From: Setoptus koraiensis
Taxonomy: Eukaryota > Arthropoda
Assembly: GCA_048013815.1 (NCBI GenBank)
Contig: CM106586.1
Coordinates: 16,368,001 to 16,432,000, forward strand
Reading direction: 5' to 3'
Length of the DNA stretch: 64,000 bases
Below are positions 24,525-37,500 of this stretch, one piece after another. The stretch's first letter is position 1. Every line of letters starts with the position of its first letter. A program made the position numbers and the translations under genes. Under the pieces are notes generated by a model. The model saw only the letters and a program-made list of their open reading frames with translations. It was not told where the DNA came from and made no database searches.

Positions 24525-24623
24525 GGCAACAACAGTGACAACAACAGCGGCGGCAACAACGGCGACGGCAACAACAGTGACAACAACAACGGCGGCAACA
24601 ACGGCGACGGCAACAACAGTGAC
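24525..24623. repeat. 42-bp tandem repeat, about 2.4 copies
   Basis: Two complete 42-bp units beginning GGCAACAACAGTGAC and ending GGCAACAACGGCGAC differ at a single position, followed by a 15-bp partial third unit. Confidence 0.85.
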
Positions 24624-25800
24624 AAGTGTGCATTGTGTGTCGCATCGCGCCGATGACCATTGTTGTTGTTTCTGTTTATGATTATGTAACTATGTGCGCC
24701 GCCGTGCGCACAACATGAGCGGCCGTCATGAGAGTTCAACAAACAACGTTCGTTGGCCCATGGCAAACCTGTTACTATTAAATTGGCGGTACCAATCAAA
24801 TTAACCACCAACTATCTGGCAATATTTCACCGCCGAGCATTATTGCTCGGCTGAGGGGCGCACAGCACTCAAATCGATCCATTGAACACTGCAAGCTGAT
24901 AGACACAACGATGATAGCAATAACAGCAAAGGAATAATTGGCGAATTCTCTCGGCGGCTCTCTCGCTCTATACACTTCGAATGCACACTTCGAAGTTGCA
25001 AGAGTCTTTATTACATATTACGCAGGCCATACAATATAACTAAAGCCAGTGCACCCGCTGTTTGGCCAATTATTGGTAATCCTTTTACTTGGCTCGCGAA
25101 CTCAACCGAATAGGAAATGGCTTGCGTGACGACACGATGGCCTCCATCCATCTATCTCTGTCCGCGCTTATTGTTGCTGTTGGTATCATCAGTCAGCAAA
25201 AATATAACGGTGTGGCGGCAAAATATAACGGCACAATATTGGCTAACCATCGTAACGCAAAGGTTGCTGGTCGGCATAATTTCTGCACTCGATCGTTTTC
25301 AATTGTGAGCTTATTGTGTGTGTATTGGCACTTGTGTAACAACGGGCAAGTTGTAACAAAATATACGAAAGGCAACAAAATCAATAATATCACAAATAAT
25401 TACAGCACACACACACACACACACAGATACAAAATGGCTGGCCCAACGAGCTTGTGCGATCAAATGGAATGCCCCGGCTAATTTAATTCATAATTCGCTG
25501 TGGCTAGAATGGCAAATTTCAAATTTCGAACTGCCAAGGTGAAGGATATTCGTTCGAACATCGTTGATACCGCGTTGAAAGAACGAACCGAGCCATCAAC
25601 AACCGCGCAGACAGGTGACGGCCTCTATCGTTGGCGTATCAAACTGGTCGCCGAATGTATGTATATTTGCTACATTTTTATTTGTACATTTACATTTGTA
25701 TCATCAATCTGTTGTAATCTCAGCAGTATTACAGTGCACGAAATTATTGCAGAGAATCGCATTGCCACCCCAGCAAGCTCATGAATCGCCTGCCTTTTTG

Positions 25801-26073
25801 CTATTTATTCCCTGAGTAAACCGTGGTCTCCGCATTGTACGCCGCAGACGCCTCATCAGCCATAGTTGTGTATCTGGCCCGTTCTTGTTCGCTCATACTT
25901 TTCCATTTCTCGACGCAACCCTTAGAAAATTCAACAAAATTTATGCTCTTGTCGGGATGATCTCTCTGGTGCTCGAGCCGGCATTGTTGAACGAAAAATG
26001 CGTACCCCAACATCGTTCCGGTTGGCCGTTCCGCCGGTGAATCGCGTTGCTCGTTGTCGGACATGGTGGGCAC
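25801..26073 (-). CDS. single HMG-box protein, HMGB box A type
   Basis: Intronless ORF of 90 residues. After about 15 residues it matches HMGB box A almost end to end: YAFFVQQCRLEHQ, DHPDKSINFVEFSKGC and EKWKSMSEQERARY. It would bind DNA in the nucleus through its L-shaped three-helix fold. It then stops with GNK and TAG, without box B or the acidic tail of typical HMGB proteins, and AATAAA overlaps the last codons (GGG AAT AAA TAG). Start may be Met1 or Met4 (MSDNEQ). Lack of introns, the truncation and the neighbouring processed HP1 copy suggest it may be a retrocopy or gene fragment. The reading frame is clean, so it could also be a functional one-box protein. Confidence 0.6.
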   Translation of the reverse strand: MPTMSDNEQRDSPAERPTGTMLGYAFFVQQCRLEHQRDHPDKSINFVEFSKGCVEKWKSMSEQERARYTTMADEASAAYNAETTVYSGNK

Positions 26074-27661
<1,588 letters not shown>

Positions 27662-27838
27662 GCTCACGCATGCCGGTCATACTGAAGGTACCGACATGGC
27701 GGCAACAATTGAGAACGATTTATGAGAGAGGGAGGAATTTTAATCTGACCAGTGGTGAAACGTTTATATTTGCTCAAAAGCTAGAGATGTTGCTCTTTAT
27801 TGGGTGAAATTCAATTCACAATTCGTAAGGCGAGCATG

Positions 27839-29038
27839 TCATTTTGCTCTGGCGAAACCCATTCGCTTGTTGCCGTAATCGAAAATACTATAGTAGGGTC
27901 TTATGAAAGTGTCGCCGAGGATCCACATTTGTGGGAACGAAAATATTCCCAAAAAACTTGATGTGCACGCCGGATTGCCTTTGGCATCAACATTACTGTC
28001 GCTGACCGACACATACTGTTCTGGTGTCAAATTGAATTGAACACCACCCATGCTTAGTACAACGTCGGGCAGATTTTCTGTGGCACAATCAGGTATATAC
28101 CACAATCCGTCTGTTGTGTTCCATTTGGCCCCAATTACCTCGTTCAAATGTTTCATTTCATCCAGACCACCTAAAATGAGCGCAGTGCCCGTGTCAACGA
28201 TAACGTCAAAGCTGCGAGCCACAATGGGTTCGTCTTCTTTTCCTTCGACAAATAACGAATCTACTTGTATTGTCCAAAAGCCAGTGCTTTGAATGCTTAA
28301 GGGCACATAATAGATTGGCTCAATGTAGTGATTTTCGTCTACGCCGCCAAAAATAAGCTCTCCACTTGGCGAAGCCTTTTGATCTTTGTTGAGGTAGAAT
28401 GAGAAAATGGGTTTCTCAAGCAGCCCTTTCTCGACCATATTTTCAAATGGTGTCTTTAGAACATCCGTCGTTTGTGGAAAGCCCAAACCGAACACTCCGT
28501 CGAACTGCTCCTTGAATATGTCACCTTCCTCATCAGTTGATTCGCCAAACTTTTGACCTTCGATAATGAGCCCACTAACATTCACTGAGTCCGAACTCAA
28601 AAATCCATTCATGGTCCCTGCCGCGTATCCAATCTCGATTGGGGTTCCATCTGCCTGATATGTTGAAGATTTAGATGAGTTGTACCTCTTGTGCGCCTTG
28701 CAAATTTCATTCTGGCATTTGGCCGACGGAATCCAGAGATCGGTGGAACCTGTGTCAAAGACAACAGTAAATGGTTGTGGTGGACTTCCTATGCCTATCA
28801 CGCCTCGATATTCTTCGCCCTGGTATCCGGATAATGGCTCCACGGGGTAAAATAATGGTGACAGGTGTCTTGTTGCTGATATTGCACTTCCTTGAGCACT
28901 TTTACTGATTGGCACTCTGTACGTTTTTCGACTAGCATTGCTTTCACCATAATGATCGTCTCTCTGTTTGACACTACCAGAATGAACTGCCACCACGGCA
29001 GTACAAACGGCTATAACCACAAGCAGCCTAGAGTACAT
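27839..29038 (-). CDS. cathepsin-D-like pepsin-family aspartic protease
   Basis: Intronless ORF of 399 residues, close to the usual cathepsin D length. It has a signal peptide at about 1-20 (MYSRLLVVIAVCTAVVAVHS), a propeptide to about residue 70, and two lobes with catalytic motifs DTGS (95-98) and DTGT (282-285). The flap Tyr is at about 138 (IGYAAGTM). The C-terminal hallmark MWILGDTFIRPYYSIFD is present. N-glycosylation sites include NSS, NVS and NTT. It should be a secreted or lysosomal acid endopeptidase (MEROPS A1). Expression in gut, for blood or food digestion, is common in arthropods but is only inferred here. The minus strand has TATAAAAG at 29154-29161, about 120 bp upstream of the ATG. 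Confidence 0.93.
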   Translation of the reverse strand: MYSRLLVVIAVCTAVVAVHSGSVKQRDDHYGESNASRKTYRVPISKSAQGSAISATRHLSPLFYPVEPLSGYQGEEYRGVIGIGSPPQPFTVVFDTGSTDLWIPSAKCQNEICKAHKRYNSSKSSTYQADGTPIEIGYAAGTMNGFLSSDSVNVSGLIIEGQKFGESTDEEGDIFKEQFDGVFGLGFPQTTDVLKTPFENMVEKGLLEKPIFSFYLNKDQKASPSGELIFGGVDENHYIEPIYYVPLSIQSTGFWTIQVDSLFVEGKEDEPIVARSFDVIVDTGTALILGGLDEMKHLNEVIGAKWNTTDGLWYIPDCATENLPDVVLSMGGVQFNLTPEQYVSVSDSNVDAKGNPACTSSFLGIFSFPQMWILGDTFIRPYYSIFDYGNKRMGFARAK

Positions 29039-29153
29039 TTCGTCCGGATGAGTTGGGTATCAGATATTATCCTTCTATGATGTGGATGTATAATTTTTTG
29101 TGAGCTATCCAGAAACTACTGCAACCATGTTGGCGACATATCACCTGTCGCTT

Positions 29154-29161
29154 CTTTTATA
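29154..29161 (-). promoter_or_regulatory. TATA box of the aspartic protease gene
   Basis: TATAAAAG on the minus strand, about 116 bp upstream of the start codon at 29038. That spacing leaves room for a 5' UTR of about 85 bp. Confidence 0.55.
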
Positions 29162-30466
29162 CTGTGTTGACAATCAGGAAAGCCATCGTGGTCGATAGTG
29201 CTCTCTCACGCATAGAGCATTGAGTCTACTATAGCGATAAATCCACATCGATCTGGGCAATCTTATCAAGATAAACTAACTTCATCAAGTCAAATATGAT
29301 GATTTGGATCCAAATGAGTGCTTACATCATTGCTTTTCTGGCTTCGTATCGACTGATTGAGAGAGGGTTTAGGTGATAGATACTGAAAACTTTGTGTCAC
29401 TATAATCATGACATCCCATACAAGTCCAGCTACTGTCTACTAACTCACTTGTTTTATTTGATGGACGAAACATTCGAACTCCATGAAATTAGATGACGCC
29501 AGTGCAGAATTAGCTCTGCTGATCACGCTTAATCCACATGGCTAGGTAACTTACAGACAGTAATGTTCTTTTCCATATAATGCTGGTCGCGATAATCGGC
29601 TTGTTTAACCCCAACGAATCCAGTGCGTGACAGCCTCACTTTTCAAATGATTTATTGAAATTAAGTAAGAAATTCAAAACATTACCAGCCATAATAACTA
29701 TCTCGTACGCGAACGAAAGAATAGACTGGCCCGCTTCTTCATACTATTGCCGTCAAGTTGCTCCAAATATACGATATCCTCAGAAGGGGCGCCTCGAAAA
29801 TTCGGGTTCCAGTTTGTCGTGAGAGCTCAATAAAACAATCATGATCGACAGGTTATTTGCTGTTGTTTTATCTCATTCATTTGGCTAGTGTTGCGACTGC
29901 TTTTGCTTTTCTTTGAACTGACGTTGTCATCGAAATGATTGGAACGCCAGCAAAAGCTATCGCTCAACCCAAGTACAACCCTGGTGCAACATAATATGTT
30001 GCGAGGATGCGACATACCAGACAATAACAGTCCCAAAATAGAGACACTCGCGTTGGCCTCCCCAATCAGGCAGTGATCAACGGCTTAGCATGGTGCTATC
30101 ACGTTCTCATCGGGTTGTGATTTTGTATTTATAGCGCCCAAGGGTTCAAAAATAGTTCATATGTGCTGGGTAACTCTGTTAGACGTGGAGTATGTCTGTC
30201 TCCATGCATGTCTGGACTCAGACATTGTATCAAACGCAAGGTCTGTGTGTAGTCAGTCGCCGTTTGGTATAACCTCTGTCTGACAGGCTTACTCATTGTC
30301 TTGAACTGCCCGATAAACGACAAGTTGGGAGCGTGATCCACTCACCTGAATTTCCAACTGATTGATCCGTTCTCTGAAAAATTTACAATAGTCAGTTTGA
30401 ATATTGTGTATTTTTGTGTGCGAGACAGCAATAAAGTAGAGGCTTAAAGGAACATTCACTCACACG
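29162..30466. other. intergenic region between divergent genes
   Basis: 1.3 kb between the protease (-) and the orphan secreted protein (+). Only short, unsupported frames are present. No RNA gene or repeat was recognised. Confidence 0.4.
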
Positions 30467-31408
30467 ATGCTGTTTGCAAACTTTCGCACTTTGTTGCTAA
30501 TTTTCTGCCTAGTATGTTTTAGCGGATCGTTGTTTGTTAGCTGTTTCTATGGTGCTCTAAAATGCAAACTGAGCGAAGAAAATTGTCATCTAACCAAAGA
30601 TGAATGCAGAGAAACATTCAGAAGAATTGTGACCATTTCAGATTTTCAGTATTACACTGAAAATATTATACCAGAGCCAGATGATCCACCATTGAGCGAA
30701 GCAAAGTTGAAAATACTGAACAAATGTATGCATAGTTCGGAAGGCTTGGAAGATCTTAAAATCATCAAGAAAGTGATTGAACAACTACCAAAAACGCGTC
30801 ATGTTTGTGGAACGGAGTACGCCCATCAATTGTCGGAGTTCTACAAGCGAATCATAAACAATGTTGCCCATGGAAAAATACTTTTTGTCACTCACAAACA
30901 TGAACATGTACTGTCCAACTTTTTCAATTCATTTTCCAAGCACGTGTTGCAGATTTGTAACAGACTGCTAGAACAAAAGCTCGGCTCGGCCGAATCAAGA
31001 GATTCGGTGCTGGCCGACAGTCTCAACAGAATAATCGAGTTGGCAGTAAAAACGGAAATAGAAACGAAAGCGAAAAACGATATACAGTCCGGCACGGGTG
31101 GAAACTTCAGAAATCTTTTGGTCAAAGGCAAGCGCAAAATTTTACCCAAATTAAAGAAGATTAGATTTGGCAGAAGGAAAAACAAGATAATGTCAGAGGC
31201 TTTCGATCCGAAACGCGCTTGTGCTTTGATCAGCAACTACGCTCAAAACACTGCCCAAGCTGTTGCCAAGTCAGAATGGAGAGGTCACATAAGCGGCGTC
31301 ATGGAGCTCGGCGCAATCAACCCAAAATTTCACTCTCAATATACAGAGCCCGACATTCAGATTCAGAAATGGATCAAGGCCGAGCAATATTGTCGAGATA
31401 TCCGATAA
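30467..31408 (+). CDS. orphan secreted protein
   Basis: I do not recognise this gene. It is an intronless ORF of 313 residues. A signal peptide or signal anchor covers about residues 5-26 (FRTLLLIFCLVCFSGSLFVSC). The mature part is charged and helix-like with a Cys cluster near the N-terminus (CKLSEENCHLTKDEC), further single Cys at about 87, 113, 163 and 262, and a last one four residues from the end. A very basic segment follows residue 210 (LVKGKRKILPKLKKIRFGRRKNK). A poly(A) signal AATAAA lies at 31427-31432, only 18 bp after the stop, so the 3' UTR is very short. It may be a lineage-specific extracellular or salivary-type protein. That is a guess from the signal peptide and lack of recognisable homology. 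Confidence 0.75.
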   Translation: MLFANFRTLLLIFCLVCFSGSLFVSCFYGALKCKLSEENCHLTKDECRETFRRIVTISDFQYYTENIIPEPDDPPLSEAKLKILNKCMHSSEGLEDLKIIKKVIEQLPKTRHVCGTEYAHQLSEFYKRIINNVAHGKILFVTHKHEHVLSNFFNSFSKHVLQICNRLLEQKLGSAESRDSVLADSLNRIIELAVKTEIETKAKNDIQSGTGGNFRNLLVKGKRKILPKLKKIRFGRRKNKIMSEAFDPKRACALISNYAQNTAQAVAKSEWRGHISGVMELGAINPKFHSQYTEPDIQIQKWIKAEQYCRDIR

Positions 31409-31426
31409 ACCAGTGTGTGTGTGTAA

Positions 31427-31432
31427 AATAAA
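31427..31432 (+). terminator. poly(A) signal of the orphan secreted protein gene
   Basis: AATAAA, 18 bp downstream of the TAA stop. Confidence 0.65.
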
Positions 31433-31666
31433 AATTAAACTTTTGAAAAATAAGATGCGCTTGTTTCAGTAATCATCTGTTGACACTGTCAAATTTCAAT
31501 GTAGCAATTGTGTTTATTCACTCGAACGAATCAGTTAAGCTTCTCTGAAGTGACGGAAGTTGTCCGAGCTCGGCTCAGCCGCGCCTGTAGCCAGATAGAA
31601 GGAGACATATAGAGCACAACCATGTCATAGACTGCGACAAGAAGAGGGACAAATTGAAAAAAGTTA

Positions 31667-33679
31667 CTAATTAGGGATTTGTGACAAGATCACTCGTGGT
31701 GATTTTTCATAGAAGGCCAAGCTTACTTCGATATAGGTAGACCAAGATACGTTGAAGATGTGAAAGGCAGTGTAGCTACACCTGACCGGATGGGTGAACC
31801 AGAAATCTGCTATCGCTTCCCAGATTTTCGCGCTTTTTCCAATAGCAGCTTGGTAACAGATTGTATTCCAAACTAGATAGTTCAGTTTGCCTGACTTTAA
31901 CAGAGATGATGGACAACAATTTACAGGTTAGAATCGGGCATGAGGGAATTGTGTGATGAAGGGTGAGCATACAGTTTTACCTACGATTGCATTCAGAATT
32001 GCGCTACCAGTACAAATGAGAGTCATTACAACGAATGCAATGAACACGCAAAATAGCGCCATGATATTCTTGGGTTTATTCGATGGGGACAATTCGTCTT
32101 TCGTTATCAATATGCTATAACAGAAGGCTAGAATAGACGATCCATTGATGATAGACATGAAGTTGTCGTTGTTCCTAATTTCAGAGAGAAATTCAACTAA
32201 TTCATTTTGCAACGATAGAGTATCAGAAAATAATCGTCCAAGTATGATTGTCCGTTCGCCAACTGTGTAATAAGGATGAGCGCTAGAAATCAATTTGTTC
32301 ACGTAGGAATGATTGTCTGTATCGAAGCCAAAATCTGTTGACTCTCTTGCTTGTTTGGAAATTTCTCGAAGAAGATAATGTTCACTTTCGAGCTTGATTT
32401 GAGGGTTCTCTCTGTCTGATTCGGTCACTTGTTTCATCAAATTACTATAGCCATAGCCGCGCCAAGCAACGAACGATAACTTAGGCCTATCTTGGTTATT
32501 GATCAGTTGATAGCTATCTAGATGACATAAATAATAAGCCGTCTTAGATCTGAGGCTCAATTCTCTCAGTTTCTCTCTCATGCTCTGATACCACACAGCA
32601 ACGTCGTGATGTACCACCAAACCTATCACCCACAGTCCCGTAATGGACAGAGTGAAATCGATTTCTGTGATACATATCTCTATTAAATTAATTATTTTCA
32701 CTGGCAAACTCACAGGATTTTCACATTTTGAATCGAATAATGAATCGAGAAAATTGTTGAGACCGAACAAAGTGATAATGTCTTTAAATTTGCTTATGAA
32801 TAGAGGTGTTATCGTTATGAAGCAGAACATATTCACCATACCGAGGCTCAGGCAGTATGTACATAGAAATATAGTATAATACTTGAGTGCCCTGCTGTAG
32901 TTGACCCATTTGTCTATCGTCCTAGAATTTTGCGATTGATCAACCACAACCAAATTATCCATAATTTCCCTTCTTGACAATTTCTTTTGTCCACTCTGTG
33001 ATATTCTTGATTTACAGCCTAATGTCGCCTGAAACCATTCTCTTCCGTTGAATTGACCTTCCTTTTCATTTGGCATATCTATCTGAGCGGCATTATTACA
33101 GAAATAACAGTTACTCGTTTTGATAAAAGTTGTATACTTTTTCGTTCCGCCCGGTTTATTTTTGGAGCAAGTGCATTCATAATTACTGATGAATATATTG
33201 CGGTCATTGTTTAGCAAAAAATTGAGCACCTTAGGAATTTGATTTTTCCCCGATATGCCCGCATATATGATTGTCAAGCGAACAAATAACAAGAGAAAGT
33301 TACTCAATGCCCCTATTTGGTAAAAAATCTTCCTTTGTGGCCCGAAATATGTCAGTGAATCGCCCAAATAATAGGCCAATTTCTTGTATCGACAATCTTC
33401 CGCAACTGTCAGAGATATCAGGAAATACTTCAACAGTATGTAGGTTGTAATTAGTAGCCACACATATTGATATCTCTTTAAAAGTTTTCTTCTATTGTAT
33501 ACTCCAACACTACTTGAAGGTACATTTGAGAGGTCAAGGAATAGAATTGTGCAAAAAATCATTAGTATTCTTCTGTTTGATCTTGATAGACTGTCAAGCT
33601 CTTGTGCTGTTTGCTGAGCTTCTGTACTAGCCTGTTTAGTACAATCATAGTTGCCACTTCTTTGGGAGCTTCGAAACAT
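31667..33679 (-). CDS. second gustatory-receptor-like membrane protein
   Basis: Exons on the minus strand: 33679-31981 (donor GTAG|GTAAAA, phase 1) and 31890-31667 (acceptor AAAGTCAG), giving about 640 residues. Hydrophobic segments include FCTILFLDL, YVWLLITTYILLKYFLISL, IGALSNFLLLFVRLTIIYAG, YYTIFLCTYCLSLGMVNMF and IMALFCVFIAFVVMTLICTG. The C-terminus contains FNVSWSTYIEVSLAFYE, where TYIEVSLAF lines up with the Gr signature TYhhhhhQF but has Ala for Gln. A donor-like GTAAGC follows TYIE. If it is used, a further exon with a good acceptor (CTTCTTGTCGCAG) near 31635 would give a different short tail. Size and topology match the other receptor at 1971-4141, though sequence identity between them looks low. 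A chemosensory role is inferred from the family. Confidence 0.6.
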
Positions 33680-34047
33680 GTTGGTTTTTTCGATGTCATC
33701 AATTAAAATAGAAACGTAACTATTGATTCAATTTCGAGTACGTAGAAATTGAAACTAATTATTTGGATCATTGGTCCACATAAATAGTTCATTTGTATAC
33801 CACAGTGCCTCAACTAACAGCAATGGAACGTGTCTGTCCAATTGTATATTATTCGTATACACATTTGCACTACCAATGGGACGTTTTTGTTTTTCGAAAT
33901 GCCTCACGCGATTATGTAACTTTAAGGACGATAAAGTTCGCATGAGTAACCTCTAATAAAGATATTGTGAAAGCAAGTAACACCACCGAAATCCTTGGTT
34001 AGACTGCACGGGCACTGACACGAAATCCATGACAATCATCAATTAGA

Positions 34048-34090
<43 letters not shown>

Positions 34091-34529
34091 CCGAATATTC
34101 CCATGATTCTACGGTGCTCGGGACAAAATTTAGAATCTGCGTTCAGATAGAATGGTAAGAATATATGGTGAAATGTGCTCACTATAAAAAAAAATAAATA
34201 AAAAGATAAATGTACTACTACGATGACGCAGTTTCGGTGGCTCTCTTTTTTAACGCGGTTGCAGAATGAACACAACCTGATAACCTGTCGACTAGGTGAG
34301 AAAGCTTTTTGGGTCCAACATTGTAATAAAGAGCAACAATATTTTATTTTGATTGCGTTTGTAATAATAAGATTTAAATTTAAACTTTCAATTTACACTT
34401 TAAGTACAGTCCTATTTACATTCACATATTTTGATTGGCTTAAGTAATTTAGAGAAAAAATTAATAAAAAGGACTCTATTCATTATTTAAATATCTATTA
34501 CTATAGTTGATTTAGTTTGTGTGGGCTTT
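33680..34529. other. intergenic region with GA microsatellite
   Basis: Upstream of the second Gr-like gene and downstream of CadN. It is AT-rich apart from the GA repeat. No gene is seen. Confidence 0.4.
34046..34088. repeat. (GA)n microsatellite
   Basis: About 20 GA dinucleotides with one interruption near the start, in the 3' flank of CadN. Confidence 0.9.
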
Positions 34530-37500
34530 CTAATCTTCGTCCGTCTCTGGAGGACCATAAAGATAAGCTAGTTTTTGAAATCTTGGTCCCCATCTGTTGA
34601 GATAGTCAAAGTTTTGATCTTGCTCGCCTTCGCCAATTGATGCTAATGAGCTTAATGATCCGGCAGTGCTACCGCAACCCTCGTAAGCGTAATTTCTGAG
34701 ATCATCCGAGGGCTGAGATGTTGGATCAAGGTCATCATCGGCATTTATCGCTCTGACTTTAGGATCCATGAGATCAGCTGTTGGGTGGTATTCTTGGGGG
34801 TATCTTGGTCGCATGTCTTTAAGGATACCTGGTTTATTGAATAGTACTTGTTTGCCGCCAGTGGATATTGGCGTTCCGCTGGCATCGACGGGAATTCTTA
34901 GTGGAGTTATGTCATAGGCATGCATGTCGTCTTCTCCTCCACCCTCATCGTCATAGCTAATAATATTCTCGCGAACATCATCGTCGGCGTCGCTTGGCCC
35001 AAACTTTTGATCCAAACGATTACTCCTAGATAAAGTGAATAAAGCTACGAACAGGACTAAATTTTTAAGGGAAAAAGTTTTTGAATTGATTAGTGGTTGT
35101 TGAATAGTGATATAAAAAAGAACTCAATGGTACACACATAGCAACTATAGTACCATCGAGAATTTTAAAACAAGTTTAAAATGAATTGATTTGTTATTAA
35201 TATCTTACGGCTTATTAGTATGCAAATGAGAATCGCCATAATAGCGTTGCCACTTAACGTCAAATTATTTGGCAAAGAACTAAGTATTACTTGAACATCA
35301 CATGTGCAATTGGAACATATTCTATTTTCGGGGGAGGGACAATCACAATAAAAGCCGCCACCATAATCAATATTATGGCAAACACCACCATTACCGCATG
35401 ATTTATCGGTACATTCGTTGTGATCGATACATAGAGGTGCAATATACTCCGGGGCTCTTTTGAGTCCAGGCGGACATCTGGTGATTAGGAGATTTAGGGT
35501 AGTGTGAAATCATAATGTTCAGAAACATGCGTGATTATGCAATATTTGTTAGAGAATAAAATAAATTTGTGAGTAATAAGTAAACGAGGTTAAAAACATA
35601 ATTTTGTGCAAACTTATCAATAACCGATAATACTGGGCTGGGAGTTTAAAGTTTTGAGGTCAGTTAAAGCCAGGGAAGATTTAGTTTTGAAAGAAAGTAC
35701 AGTAAAGATGCAAAGAGAGAACCGCAAATGTCTACTTACTTATAACATTCACTAGAATAACTGCTATGATACCTTGAGCCATCGAACCCATAGAGAGACT
35801 CTTTTCTTGTCTAAGCGCATTACACAAATCTCCAACATATTCCACTGGACACTCACAGTAGAATCCTCGACCATCTTCGAGATTTAAGCATTGCCCCCCA
35901 TTACTGCAGGGATCATTCAGACATTCGTTATCATCTGTACAATTACCATCATCTGTCGGTATCCAACCAGTAGGACACCTTTAGTATAGTACAAATGTTA
36001 TTATAGTAGTGTATGCGAGTAGAGGTGAAATCATGAACAGATAGCGAAAGATATTTAGATGAAGGTAGAGAATGAGAGGGAGAGAGAGAGGATAGTTGTA
36101 GCGAGATAGAAAATAGAAAGATGAACACAGCAGACCCAGCCCGGCAATATTATAAAAGTCATACTTACAGGCACTCAAATTGATTCCAAGTATCAACACA
36201 CACCAACGGTGAAGGACAAGCTGAGCTTTTTGGGTTACAGGAATTGAGTGGATGACAACCGTCTTCTAGATTTCTATATTCAGTGACAGCCGCATTTTCC
36301 GAGCCATTCTCAAGAGGAAGATGCCTTTGGTCTATCCTTATGTCGGATATACAACCTGAATAGCGAGAAAAACCAAGAACTTATCAGTGAAATTCTTCAT
36401 CGTCTGATCTTCTTGTAACGTTCAGTAAACTCGGCAATACTTACTTTCATGAAGTCCATTCTCAACATAATAGGTAGTTGGTCCAATGTAAGAAATATCA
36501 CCTCCTACCGATATACCTTGCTTGTTAACAATAAACAACTGATGGTAGCCTTCGAATTGTGTTGTTTCGTTGTATCTCTTTCCACCACCTCCGTCTAGCA
36601 TTAAGGACGCAGTGCTTCCGAATCTACTTGCTCTGACGGTATGCCACTGACCATCACTGACAATGATATCTTGTAGAGTGAGCTCAATGTCATTGTTAGT
36701 CCTTGTTCGACTATCTAGCTGCATCCTAAAACGAATGCGCCTATCTTTGATTTCGATAATTAAATGTTGATGAGTGCTCTTGCCGGGTATTCTAATCAAC
36801 TCTCCAAGCTTCTGACGTGTTCTAAAGTTCATCTGAATATCAGTTTTGTAAACGTTGGGATCGAATGATAAAGCATAACGCATGTAGCTATTCGATTGAA
36901 ACATCTTAACTGGTGCAGGAGTATCACATCTGGCGCCAGTGTAACCAGGTTTGCATAAGCATGAAGCTGATCGATAATTCGCCTCACACTGACCGTGCTC
37001 GCATTGTTTTGCTACAGCGTCTGCTTGACAACGCTCTAGAGATATTTGGCAAGGTGCTGTGCTCTCGAGAGATCCTCCGGCGGATCCGAGGTCGTACATC
37101 TTAGAGTTATGGATGAGATTTCTGATGCACCCTTTAAAGTGTTCTCGAGTGTGACGATCAACTCGTTTCCAACTGGGAAATGAATCTGCGATACTATCAT
37201 TGTGATATATTCCACCGAGCTGCAACGGCGCATTCAGATTTAAGAATTGATTGTATGGTTCGATTTGAGCTGTTCCTTCGCAATTAGAACGATCCATCCT
37301 GAAGGTGTCATCAGGACTGAAAGAAGCGGTTTCACAATGATCAATGACCATACGGGCTTCCTCTCTAGACCAAAATATGTCAATATGATGCCATTCTCCA
37401 TCATTGATCTCTCGCGCAGCCTCTATATATATTTGAGATGTTCCTGAGCCAAAATCTATTATGAGTTTTGGTTTACCTTGAAACAGTTCTAGAGATATAA

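Larger units (their letters stand above)
15421..25500. other. 10-kb gene-poor island of GC-rich, triplet- and CA-repeat-rich DNA
   Basis: Base composition changes visibly here, with frequent CGGCC, GGCCGG, GCCGGC, CAACAA/GTTGTT, GCTGCT and CACACA/GTGTGT. Many short open frames occur on all six frames, including a 378-codon one at 22254-23390. Their translations are low-complexity (Thr/Ala/Arg/Pro or poly-Cys/Val from CA repeats), several overlap in different frames, and no protein family is recognisable, so I treat them as chance products of GC-rich DNA. The island could be a regulatory domain, a long non-coding transcript, or large 5' UTR/intron sequence of a neighbouring gene. Sequence alone does not decide. 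Confidence 0.55.
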
